DNA of 21,774 nucleotides from JAHFOW01 sp964370795 (GTDB lineage Bacteria > Planctomycetota > Brocadiia > Brocadiales > Brocadiaceae), in NCBI GenBank assembly GCA_964370795.1, contig CAYJME010000034.1, positions 1-21,774 of the forward strand, written 5' to 3'. The position numbers were made by a program, and so were the translations under genes. Of this stretch, positions 15,324-21,774 are shown piece by piece. Position 1 is the stretch's first letter; each line of letters starts with the position of its first letter. The notes below the pieces were generated by a model, which was not told where the DNA came from, did no database searches, and was given only the letters and a program-made list of their open reading frames with translations.

Positions 15324-16243
15324 TTTAGATGTTGCGTATACAGTGAATGAATTTTTGATCTTATTTTACTAAAAAATGGCCTTTTGAAATTCCTTTCATA
15401 CAATTCGAAATCATACAAATTGTTTGCAAAAATCAAACCTGGATGTTTAAGCTTTTCTAGTTCTAAATAATATACAGGCAGAAAGTTGTTTGATGTATTC
15501 CCAGTTGTATGGGTGCCATTTAAGCCTATATTTGAAATCAAATTGACTTTCGGAACAATACACAATCCGTTGTTGAATAAACATGTGTAAAACCACTGAG
15601 TGTCCCATGTATCAATCTTATTTTTATAAGCGGCATCAAACGCTGATGAAATATATCTTCGCATATATTTCTGAGGATAGAGGGAATTTAATTGCGCTTG
15701 AACTCTTAGAATTTCCCAATTGCTCATAGTTATGTCGTATTTTGCCCAAGCCCTTCTCCATGAAGCCCATCCCCAAATCGCGAAATAACGGGAAAATATA
15801 TAACTTTCCTCAATTTCGAGTTTGTCTAAGAGATAATTGGTGCCAGAAATCATCATTACGCGCTCATCACCCCGATACTTCTTCAACAATTCCTCACAAA
15901 AGCGAAAAAAAGTCGGATGCGGTAGGCAGTCGTCTTCCAGGATAATCGCCTCTTCAACTATAGTGAAAACCCAATCAAGGCCACTCGACACTCGCCGTTT
16001 GCATCCCAGGTTGACTTCGGAATAATTGGTCAACACATCACACGGCCAATCAACCCTCTCAATAATCGAGCGGGTCGCTATGCACTTTTTCACTTCATCC
16101 GGTCGATCTGCGCGGGGCCCATCGGCAACGACTAACAGCTTCGGAGGTCTTGCCTGCCGAATTGCATCAAAGACCTTTTCCGTAGTATCTGGTCGGTTAA
16201 AAATAAGAAAGGCAACTGGGGTTTTTAACTGCCAATCAGTCAT
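15317..16243 (-). CDS. HlpA-like / family 2-related glycosyltransferase
   Basis: This 308-residue GT-A protein has VAFLIFNRPDTTEKVFDAIR (10-29), KLLVVADGPRADRP, the metal-binding AIILEDDCLPHPTFFRF (99-115, EDD motif), the family-specific FAIWGWASWRRAW, and NLISNIGLNGTHT near the C-terminus. Proteins of this build are annotated as hemolytic protein HlpA-like or glycosyltransferases and are frequent in bacterial surface-glycan loci; a sugar-transfer role is likely and haemolysis is not implied. The gene overlaps the GT4-like gene by 7 bases. A 104-base spacer of no recognised content separates it from the flippase. Confidence 0.85.
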   Translation of the reverse strand: MTDWQLKTPVAFLIFNRPDTTEKVFDAIRQARPPKLLVVADGPRADRPDEVKKCIATRSIIERVDWPCDVLTNYSEVNLGCKRRVSSGLDWVFTIVEEAIILEDDCLPHPTFFRFCEELLKKYRGDERVMMISGTNYLLDKLEIEESYIFSRYFAIWGWASWRRAWAKYDITMSNWEILRVQAQLNSLYPQKYMRRYISSAFDAAYKNKIDTWDTQWFYTCLFNNGLCIVPKVNLISNIGLNGTHTTGNTSNNFLPVYYLELEKLKHPGLIFANNLYDFELYERNFKRPFFSKIRSKIHSLYTQHLKC

Positions 16244-16347
16244 TTAGTAGCTTTCAAAATAGTTGATTATCTTCTTCAACTTGAGCAGACATTCACAGAG
16301 AACTGAATCAAGAGTTTAACCCACCAGTGACGAGGGCTTTAGGCATA

Positions 16348-17694
16348 TCAACTTTCTTTTCCAAGTAAATTAAGCATCATAATTGCTTTTGTTTGATTGA
16401 TAAAAATTATTCTCGTTCTCGAATAAAACGCATTGGCGCCATAAGAAGCCACAAATTGAGATATAACAGTAGAAACAGCAGCCCCAATAACTCCATAACT
16501 ATTTATGAAAAAGTAGTTTAAAACTACATTAACAACTGCACCGATTGCAGTTGTTGCGAACGAAAATTTCATCAGGCCTTCTATTGTCGTCCAGGATCCT
16601 CGTGCTACCCCCAAAAATACAAACAGTCCAGCCCAAATATGAATTGCCAATACTGGTCCTGCCTCTGCATAATTTTCACCAAATAGTAGTGTCACAAGCC
16701 AACCAGATAAAAAAGTCATGGGGATGGCAATAGCATAAGCCAACACCGACATCAGGTTAAAAAGTTTTTGTATCCTTTCATAATACAACTTTTCATTAAC
16801 TTTCTTGACTTCCACAATCGATGGAAAAACTGAACTTACGAATGCCGCCGGAATAAAATACCAAATCTCTGACAACCTAACTGCCGCTGAATAAACACCC
16901 ACCGCTTTATCGCCTATCATCTCCCCCAACATGATCTGATCAATTCGCATATAAATTGTAATAACTATGCCGGATAAAATCAGTGGCCAACTATCATTCA
17001 ACAACTTTTTGGCATGAGAGATGGTAGTCAGCCATTTTTTAATATAAAACCCGTTGATATGATAGACTATTACAAGCCCCACAGATCCAATGGCAATTTC
17101 CGCTAGCCCAGCCCAGGCAAAGGCAATAAGCGGTGCTTGCATCAGGAGTAACGAAATCTTGACAAAGGCGACTAGCAAAAAGGCAGCATTTTTAACATAG
17201 ACAGTGTATTTTGATTGCACCTGCGACTGGAACCAGAAATCTATGACATCGAATGCCTGAAAAATCATCCCTCCTGCCGTGATGCCAACCAGCCAGCGGG
17301 TCAGGTTGTCGTGAGGGCGTAACAAGGAAATAGCTCCCATTGTTAATAAGAGTGTTAACGCCCCTCCTAAGAGTTTGAGCACAAAAGCAGTGCCAAGCAT
17401 TTCATCCTTACAAGAAGGGTCACGCACAATGTTGCGCACCACAATCCCATCCAACCCCAGCGTGGCAAATGTACCGAACAGTGCAGCAAAGGAGAGGGCG
17501 TAGCTGTAGAGCCCGAATTGTTCAGGCCCCAGATAGCGGGCAACCCAGACACCAACCAGCAACCCCACGCCCATACGTATTATCTTATCGATAAACAGCC
17601 AGCCTGTGTTTGCCAGTATCTTTTGTAAGGTAGCACGCCCTTCTAACCTGGCACGGATAAATGAAGGCAGGAACTTAGTTAAAGCATGATTCAT
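16348..17694 (-). CDS. Wzx-type polysaccharide flippase (MATE/MOP superfamily)
   Basis: This 448-residue polytopic membrane protein has about 12 hydrophobic segments. The start region NTGWLFIDKIIRMGVGLLVG then VWVARYLGPEQFGLYSYALS is the classic polysaccharide-export (PST) N-terminus, and GLDGIVVRNIVRD follows. The middle contains RIDQIMLGEMIGDKAVGVYS, also diagnostic. In the family it flips undecaprenyl-diphosphate-linked oligosaccharide units across the inner membrane. Its presence implies a Wzx/Wzy-type pathway, but no Wzy-like polymerase lies in this window. It is the first intact structural gene after the regulator. Confidence 0.9.
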   Translation of the reverse strand: MNHALTKFLPSFIRARLEGRATLQKILANTGWLFIDKIIRMGVGLLVGVWVARYLGPEQFGLYSYALSFAALFGTFATLGLDGIVVRNIVRDPSCKDEMLGTAFVLKLLGGALTLLLTMGAISLLRPHDNLTRWLVGITAGGMIFQAFDVIDFWFQSQVQSKYTVYVKNAAFLLVAFVKISLLLMQAPLIAFAWAGLAEIAIGSVGLVIVYHINGFYIKKWLTTISHAKKLLNDSWPLILSGIVITIYMRIDQIMLGEMIGDKAVGVYSAAVRLSEIWYFIPAAFVSSVFPSIVEVKKVNEKLYYERIQKLFNLMSVLAYAIAIPMTFLSGWLVTLLFGENYAEAGPVLAIHIWAGLFVFLGVARGSWTTIEGLMKFSFATTAIGAVVNVVLNYFFINSYGVIGAAVSTVISQFVASYGANAFYSRTRIIFINQTKAIMMLNLLGKES

Positions 17695-17707
17695 GTACGG
17701 AGTTTAA

Positions 17708-17926
17708 TTATTTAGAGAATTTTATTTTTCGCCCCAAAATCAATTCCATTGATTTTAAAACAATGTCTTTCGTATCGTTATACATTATATAGCCTGCCAT
17801 CGAAAGTTGAGTTACTGTATGCAAGGCGATTCCTTTGGCTGGCTAATTAGGACACATTTTTTGTTCCTCTGATGTTAATCCAAGAAGGCTGCTACGTTTT
17901 TCTAGTGCTTCGCCATAATTTTCCAT
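17708..17926 (-). pseudogene. Unidentified broken gene fragment
   Basis: One minus-strand frame reads MENYGEALEKRSSLLGLTSE plus EQKMCPN, then a TAG stop at 17843, and continues in the same frame for another 45 codons, including MAGYIMYNDTKDIVLKSMEL then ILGRKIKFSK, to TAA at 17708. Another stop precedes the first ATG. Amphipathic, lysine-rich coding character across a stop suggests the tail of a decayed gene, perhaps a glycosyltransferase C-terminus, but I do not recognise the family. It occupies most of the 286-base spacer between the flippase and the regulator. Confidence 0.35.
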
Positions 17927-17980
17927 CTAGCTTTTTTTGAGGTGTTTCACACAATTTTCTCATTGAAATCTTAATATGTA

Positions 17981-18550
17981 TTAAAGTCTGATATCGACCA
18001 CCTTAATAGAATTCAACGTTTGTTTTGATAGGGCTGTATTTAATCCTTTTGTTAATAAAAGAAAGTCTGGCGCATACCGAGAAATTTCATCGAGACTTGT
18101 TACCTGATAACCAAATATCCTTATATTTGTTTCATTATCAATAATAGCGACGAGATCGAGTTCTTTATCCTTTATAACAAGATATGCAATCTCCATGAGG
18201 TCGGTAACTCCATAAAGGGCAATTCGATTTCGGCCGTGAAAGGGGATGCTGTTAATTTTATTTTCTAAATCTTTTCTCACGGCCTTATAAAAATGAAAAT
18301 TTTTGTCAAAGAGCTTATAAGCAAGGTGTGTTTTTTCGGATATGCCTTTGGGTGTCAGAATGTATTGCATCTTTCTTGGGCTCGTTCCGAGCATTCTTAC
18401 TAACCCATTTTTTGTTAACTTTTTTAATGCAAAGTTTACCGATGCAACGTTAATACCTAATTGGGACGAAAGCTGCCGTTGTGAGATATCATTCTTATTT
18501 TCAATTAAATCTAAAATATTATATTGTGTTATTTCTTTCTGGTTTGACAT
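17981..18550 (-). CDS. EPS-associated MarR-type regulator with C-terminal Rossmann-like domain
   Basis: Residues 8-68 of this 189-residue protein form a winged helix: QYNILDLIENKNDISQRQLS, then LGINVASVNFALKKLTKNGL (the recognition region) and the wing ending LTPKGISEK. This pattern is that of EPS-associated MarR-family regulators found at the head of exopolysaccharide clusters. Residues 75-105 are a helical linker. Residues 107-189 look like a small nucleotide-binding or sugar-sensing fold: RIALYGVTDLMEIAYLVI, LDLVAIIDNE, GYQVTSLDEI and PDFLLLTKG, reminiscent of the N-terminal domain of PglD-type proteins. It is first in the leftward cluster and probably controls it. The ligand is unknown. 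Confidence 0.8.
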   Translation of the reverse strand: MSNQKEITQYNILDLIENKNDISQRQLSSQLGINVASVNFALKKLTKNGLVRMLGTSPRKMQYILTPKGISEKTHLAYKLFDKNFHFYKAVRKDLENKINSIPFHGRNRIALYGVTDLMEIAYLVIKDKELDLVAIIDNETNIRIFGYQVTSLDEISRYAPDFLLLTKGLNTALSKQTLNSIKVVDIRL

Positions 18551-18622
18551 AGACTATCGTTAAAGAGGTAGTAATGAATTCGGCCTTCAGCGACTTTTTA
18601 TATAATATAATAAGATTAATAC

Positions 18623-18690
18623 ACACCCCCAACCCCCTCTCAGGAGGGGATTAAAGAAGTCCCCTCCTGGGAGGGGATTCAGGGGTGGGT
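18623..18690. repeat. Large imperfect palindrome, about 28-bp arms
   Basis: The left arm (18623-18650) is C-rich and ends CTCAGGAGGGGA. The right arm (18660-18690) starts TCCCCTCCTGGGAGGGGATT and is close to its reverse complement, with 9 bases between them. Each arm is itself palindromic (CCCCTCCTGGGAGGGG), so the DNA could form a compound hairpin or cruciform. It lies in the leader of the EPS cluster, where it could act as an attenuator or be a non-autonomous mobile palindrome. Confidence 0.75.
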
Positions 18691-18723
18691 AAGGCGGTAG
18701 CAGAAAGTTTGAAATCCCTATAT

Positions 18724-18774
18724 GTTTAATTAATTAAACGTTCTAAATTCTAAACAATCCTTTTAAAATGTCAA
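18724..18774 (-). promoter_or_regulatory. Candidate sigma-70 promoter with palindromic operator for the EPS cluster
   Basis: Read leftward, TTGACA (18774-18769), a 16-base spacer and TAGAAT (18752-18747) make a near-consensus promoter. Directly downstream, over the expected start site, lies the perfect 16-bp palindrome GTTTAATTAATTAAAC (18739-18724), a plausible operator. The leader to the regulator start codon is about 175-190 bases and includes the palindrome at 18623-18690. AT-rich sequence produces such matches by chance, so this is suggestive only. Confidence 0.45.
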
Positions 18775-18866
18775 CAAAAATATCACGGTATCAAAAACTG
18801 TTCTTATAGTGTTGGTACGAAAATACCCTTTAACAAGACTTATTCCACAAGGGGCGAGGAAACTTT

Positions 18867-18897
18867 CCCTCCCTTGATGGAAGGGATTAAGGGAGGG
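18867..18897. repeat. Nested palindrome CCCTCCCTT ... AAGGGAGGG
   Basis: Perfect 9-bp arms CCCTCCCTT (18867-18875) and AAGGGAGGG (18889-18897) enclose 13 bases. A second hairpin, CCCTT-GATGG-AAGGG, uses the left arm with an inner copy, so alternative folds exist. It resembles short extragenic repeats common in environmental bacteria. Confidence 0.65.
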
Positions 18898-18920
18898 TGA
18901 TACATTTTCATGTTCTATTG

Positions 18921-18935
18921 TGAGCCTTTGGCTCA
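18921..18935. repeat. Short hairpin TGAGCC-TTT-GGCTCA
   Basis: This is a perfect 6-bp stem with a 3-base loop, in the same orientation-neutral style as the hairpins at 9829 and 9880. No poly-T follows, so a terminator role is not supported. Confidence 0.45.
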
Positions 18936-19115
18936 TGAATGTTTACCCTGTAAAAACTTCTTTTTCATGCAAGTTTTTTCCAACAACCTTTGACATTAAA
19001 TAACATGAACATATTTTCCCACATATTACCTGGCGCAGCAAAGCCGCAACCAAATCGCCTTATGAAAGCTGGATTAAATAAAACAATTCCTGTACGAAAA
19101 GACTTTTATTACATG

Positions 19116-19152
19116 AGAGGAGATTGCTTCGGAAAAGACCATCGCAATGACA
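19116..19152 (-). repeat. Short dispersed repeat, inverted copy 1 (AGATTGCTTCG ... TCGCAATGAC)
   Basis: This copy reads GAGATTGCTTCGG, a short middle, then ATCGCAATGACAC. It is the reverse-orientation partner of the copy at 19300-19334. The GTCATTGCGA...CGAAGCAATCT unit is a familiar short interspersed repeat in many environmental bacterial genomes. Confidence 0.65.
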
Positions 19153-19299
19153 CTGGGGGGGCTGAGTGACATGCTATCACCTTCGCCATGACACGCACTA
19201 TGCGCTTTGATGGTACACTGCACGCTGTCATTGCGTATACTGTCGTGTGCATTGTGCTTTTTCATTGTGGACAGGAACCCGTCCTTGCGGCCTTATTCT

Positions 19300-19334
19300 G
19301 TCATTGCGAGCGAAGCGAAGCAATCTTTCTCTCA
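19300..19334 (+). repeat. Short dispersed repeat, copy 2 (GTCATTGCGA ... CGAAGCAATCT)
   Basis: This copy reads GTCATTGCGAGCGAAGCGAA then GCAATCT and a CTCTCA tail. The tail also matches copy 1 in reverse complement (TGAGAG upstream of AGATTGC), so homology extends past the core. The two copies face each other about 150 bases apart, and a partial third GTCATTGCG lies between them near 19228. Confidence 0.65.
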
Positions 19335-19416
19335 TAAATAAACACTACATCGTTCTTCGTTAACTTTGTTTAAGAAAAAGTATGGTAAAATGTTCATGTT
19401 AATTATTGTTACCTTC

Positions 19417-19492
19417 TTAGCCCCATGAGGGGCGATCTGTTTGTAGAAATAAAAATCAAAACAAAGAAAGCTCCGGGGGTGGCGACCTGAAA
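19417..19492. repeat. Two diverged copies of a GCCCC-hairpin repeat, near the 3' end of aconitase
   Basis: The first unit (19417-19449) contains the perfect hairpin GCCCC-ATGA-GGGGC (19420-19433) followed by GATCTGTTTGTAGAAA. The second (19468-19492) reads AAAGCTCCGGGGGTGGCGAC then CTGAAA and aligns to it with decayed symmetry. They lie 9-84 bases beyond the aconitase stop codon, where a terminator would sit, but lack a poly-T tract on the transcribed side. Confidence 0.6.
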
Positions 19493-19500
19493 TGTGCCTT

Positions 19501-21462
19501 CTAAGATAATTTGCCGCGAATAATATTTAATAGTCCTCCACTCAGGAGAATTTCCCTTTCTCGTGCTGTAGCCTTGAGTACGAGAAAAATTTCTTTTCTC
19601 TGCGGAATGTTTGAGGAAGACGGGTTTTTATACAAAAATGCCCTTATTTCTTCTTCCCCATCCTGAACGGCCATTTTAACGCCCTGGATGGCAAGTGCAT
19701 CGCCTTGCGTTATTGCATCGTAATCGTGTGGATTCTTGAATAAAAGAGGTACAATGCCGAAGTTAATAAGATTGGCGCGGTGGATACGGGCAAAACTCTT
19801 TGCTATTTTTACCTGGATACCCGGAAATCGCGGGGCAAGGGCGGCATGTTCGCGACTGGAACCCTGACCATAATTCTCGCCGCCGACAATAATTCCACCA
19901 CCCTTTTCCTTGCATCGTCTGGCAAATGATGCGTCAACCCTTTCGTAAACATGCTCGCTAATAGCAGGGATATTGCTTCTTAAGGGGAGCACTTCATTGC
20001 CTGCGGGCATAATATGATCAGTCGTGATATTATCACCTACCTTGAGAATTACTTCTCCCCTATAGTCATCTGGCAATGGTTGTAAACGGGGAAAGGGCGC
20101 AATGTTGGGGCCTCTTACAATTTCAATATTTTTACGCTCTTCAACCGGTAATGGCTTAAGAATGAGATTTTCATTAAACAGATAATGCGCCGGTTCTTTA
20201 ATTTCTGGATACGCTCCCAGTTTTCTGGGGTCGGTGATCTTGCCAAAGATGGCAGCAGCTACAGCCGTTTCGGGGCTGCACAGGTAAACCTGGTCACCCT
20301 CCGTACCACTCCTGCCGGGAAAATTTCTGGGAAATGTCCTTAGTGAGACGGCGCCGCTTGCCGGGGCCTGTCCCATACCAATACAACCCAGGCATCCCGA
20401 TTGATGGATACGGGCGCCTGCGTGGATGAGCGCCAGTACACCGTTTAAGGCTGCCACATTTTCGATAACCTGTCGGCTTCCTGGATTAATTTCAAAACTA
20501 ACATTTGGATGCACCGTTTTCCCTTCTATGGTTTTACATACAATCATGAGGTCGCGAAAAGAGGAGTTTACCGAAGAGCCCACAATGACCTGTGCTACAG
20601 GAATTCCCTCCACTTCAAAAACTTTTGTAACCTTATCGGGTGACGACGGGCAGGCAATAAGTGGCTCAAGGGCGTTTAAGTCTATTTCATCACATTCGTC
20701 ATATACTGCATCACTGTCGGCCTTATATTCTTTCCACCCCTGTTCCCTGCCCTGGCTTTTGAGAAATTCACGTGTCCTGTGATCTGAGGGAAAGATCGTA
20801 GTTGTAGCGCCCAGTTCTGCGCCCATGTTGGCAATCGTTGCCCTGTCGGTAACGGAGAGGGTTTCAACGCCATGCCCGTAATATTCGACAATCCTGCCGA
20901 TACCGCCTTTTACCGTATGCCGCCTGAGCATTTCGAGGATTACATCCTTACCGGAAACCCAGGGTGAAAGTCTTCCTGTTAATCGTACACCCAGTATTTT
21001 CGGTACCGGTAAATGGAATGGTTCTCCCAAAAGGGCAAGGGCAACATCTAAACCACCCGCCCCGATAGCGATCATGCCCAGTGCGCCGCCCATAGAGGTG
21101 TGACTATCGGAACCTAATAATGTTTTACCGGGAACACCAAATCGCTCCAGATGTACCTGATGAGATACGCCATTGCCCGGTGGTGAAAAGTAGATGCCGA
21201 ATCGCCTGGCAACAGATTGCAGGAAGCGGTGGTCATCTGCATTTTTATAATCGGTCTGGAGGAGGTTGTGGTCAACGTAACTTACCGATAATTCCGTCTT
21301 AATACAATCTACGTTCATCGACTCAAATTCCAGATACGCCAGCGTACCGGTGGCATCCTGTGTAAGAGTCTGGTCGATGCGGATACCAATTTCTGTGCCG
21401 GCCTGCCATGCGCCCGATACCATATGTTCTTCAATAATTTTCTGCGCTAAAGATTTCTTCAC
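19501..21462 (-). CDS. Aconitate hydratase, Aquifex-type (single-chain)
   Basis: This 653-residue enzyme of the aconitase superfamily interconverts citrate and isocitrate. The N-terminal part has DATGTLAYLEF, PPGNGVSHQVHLERFG (94-109) and LLGSDSHTSMGGALGMIAIG (115-134); the iron-sulfur loop has SGCLGCIGMGQAP with Cys357 and Cys360; the swivel domain has GDNITTDHIMPAG and ENYGQGSSREHAALAPR. Size and order fit the short Aquifex-type family rather than the 900-residue AcnA. The site that normally reads GSCTNSS is GSSVNSS (295-301), so the third cluster ligand appears as Ser297. The start codon is GTG, without a clear ribosome-binding site. It is monocistronic as far as visible. A related isopropylmalate or homoaconitate role is less likely because the swivel domain is on the same chain. 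Confidence 0.88.
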   Translation of the reverse strand: MKKSLAQKIIEEHMVSGAWQAGTEIGIRIDQTLTQDATGTLAYLEFESMNVDCIKTELSVSYVDHNLLQTDYKNADDHRFLQSVARRFGIYFSPPGNGVSHQVHLERFGVPGKTLLGSDSHTSMGGALGMIAIGAGGLDVALALLGEPFHLPVPKILGVRLTGRLSPWVSGKDVILEMLRRHTVKGGIGRIVEYYGHGVETLSVTDRATIANMGAELGATTTIFPSDHRTREFLKSQGREQGWKEYKADSDAVYDECDEIDLNALEPLIACPSSPDKVTKVFEVEGIPVAQVIVGSSVNSSFRDLMIVCKTIEGKTVHPNVSFEINPGSRQVIENVAALNGVLALIHAGARIHQSGCLGCIGMGQAPASGAVSLRTFPRNFPGRSGTEGDQVYLCSPETAVAAAIFGKITDPRKLGAYPEIKEPAHYLFNENLILKPLPVEERKNIEIVRGPNIAPFPRLQPLPDDYRGEVILKVGDNITTDHIMPAGNEVLPLRSNIPAISEHVYERVDASFARRCKEKGGGIIVGGENYGQGSSREHAALAPRFPGIQVKIAKSFARIHRANLINFGIVPLLFKNPHDYDAITQGDALAIQGVKMAVQDGEEEIRAFLYKNPSSSNIPQRKEIFLVLKATAREREILLSGGLLNIIRGKLS

Positions 21463-21523
21463 TTTAGTTATTATTTAATTTATAAGAAATCAACGGTTTA
21501 TCTATTATTTCTGAAATAGTCTC

Positions 21524-21664
21524 TTACTTTTTTTCTTCGGGCGTCAATGTCTTTTCAGTAAATGAGACAATTTCTTCCAGCCAGTTAAGTTTTTCCTCGG
21601 CCGAGAGTTTCATATAATTTACGATATCCTCTTTTTCCAAGGTGTAACGAAAACCCTTATTCAT
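21524..21664 (-). CDS. Small hypothetical protein, partner of the upstream nucleotidyltransferase-like gene
   Basis: The frame from ATG at 21664 encodes 46 residues, starting MNKGFRYTLEKEDIVNYMKL and ending LTPEEKK. SAEEKLNWLEEIVSF is an amphipathic helix of a kind seen in small proteins encoded next to nucleotidyltransferase-like genes. The start codon overlaps the end of the upstream gene by 8 bases (ATGAATAA), a strong sign of coupled translation and of a real gene despite its size. A toxin-antitoxin-like pair is possible; I cannot assign a function. Confidence 0.6.
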   Translation of the reverse strand: MNKGFRYTLEKEDIVNYMKLSAEEKLNWLEEIVSFTEKTLTPEEKK

Positions 21665-21774
21665 TTTTTTGCTCCATTATTTTCAAGGCTTCCTTGAGCA
21701 TTTCCATATCGCTCAGGTCTTTTGGCCTATTGCTCACTTTTTTCATGGATATCATATCATCTATGGAAGCCACA
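21657..21774 (-). CDS. C-terminus of a nucleotidyltransferase-like protein (partial at window edge)
   Basis: The last 39 codons are visible. They include ASIDDMISMKKVSNRPKDLS then DMEMLKEALKI, which matches the C-terminal ASxEDLIxMKxxxGRPKDLxD pattern of minimal nucleotidyltransferase-fold and AbiEii-like proteins. The catalytic part lies outside the window. It overlaps the next small gene by 8 bases. Confidence 0.6.
   Translation of the reverse strand, partial: VASIDDMISMKKVSNRPKDLSDMEMLKEALKIMEQKNE

Larger units (their letters stand above)
18551..19500. other. Gene-free, repeat-rich intergenic region
   Basis: No frame here has a recognisable protein. The one open frame of some length, minus strand 19265-19074, lies inside repeat sequence and looks spurious. 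The stretch holds the candidate EPS promoter and five kinds of short palindromic element described separately. No tRNA or other RNA gene was recognised. The transcription units on either side, aconitase and the EPS regulator, both run leftward. Confidence 0.7.

Noticed and set aside
19074..19265. 63-codon minus-strand frame in the repeat island
   Set aside because: It is made largely of the GTCATTGCGA repeat and its surroundings, and has no ribosome-binding site or homology that I recognise.
20426..20782. 118-codon plus-strand frame opposite aconitase
   Set aside because: It is antisense to a strongly conserved enzyme; the length is explained by codon bias of that gene.

Overview
This is an AT-rich bacterial chromosome segment. 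It carries three loosely related blocks: a sulfur-assimilation and Pst-like ABC transporter operon on the left, a long leftward surface-polysaccharide (EPS/O-antigen type) gene cluster in the middle, and an Aquifex-type aconitase on the right. The EPS-type MarR regulator, the coiled-coil plus nuclease-like protein, the short palindromic repeats and the many gene remnants fit an environmental bacterium such as an anammox planctomycete (Brocadiaceae-like). No rRNA or other phylogenetic marker lies in the window, so that placement is an inference.

Left block, 1-3865, plus strand: the 3' part of a cysteine synthase gene that stops about 80 codons early, a [4Fe-4S]-type (phospho)adenylylsulfate reductase (cysH), and PstC-, PstA- and PstB-like transporter subunits. 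The ATPase carries a C-terminal extension of about 80 residues that looks like a TusA sulfurtransferase-type domain. With the cys neighbours, and with no pstS or phoU seen, this suggests the transporter may serve sulfur-oxyanion uptake rather than ordinary phosphate uptake. This is the most interesting signal in the window.

Next, on the minus strand, lie comEC (3913-6414) and a coiled-coil protein with 14-residue repeats and a possible PD-(D/E)XK fold (6521-7270). The spacer to the EPS cluster holds two gene remnants: a duplicate of the first nine or so codons of comEC and the last 35 or so codons of a GT4 glycosyltransferase.

EPS block, 18550 down to about 7420, minus strand. In transcription order it has a winged-helix regulator with a C-terminal Rossmann-like domain, an unidentified broken fragment, a Wzx-type flippase, an HlpA-like glycosyltransferase, a GT4 enzyme, a zinc-ribbon methyltransferase, a second methyltransferase split by a frameshift in an A7 run, a GT9 enzyme, a decayed glycosyltransferase, a frameshifted DUF433 antitoxin-like remnant, a GT2 enzyme, a GT4 enzyme, a radical SAM/SPASM protein and a GT4 remnant. 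Several genes overlap by 4-11 bases, so they are probably one transcript. A candidate sigma-70 promoter with a perfect 16-bp palindrome at its expected start site lies upstream of the regulator. No Wzy polymerase and no initiating sugar-phosphate transferase is visible, so the cluster probably depends on genes elsewhere.

The roughly 950-bp gene-free stretch 18551-19500 is packed with palindromic repeats. The right block is a GTG-started aconitase whose CTN-type cysteine is a serine, followed at the window edge by a small overlapping gene pair that resembles a nucleotidyltransferase and its partner.
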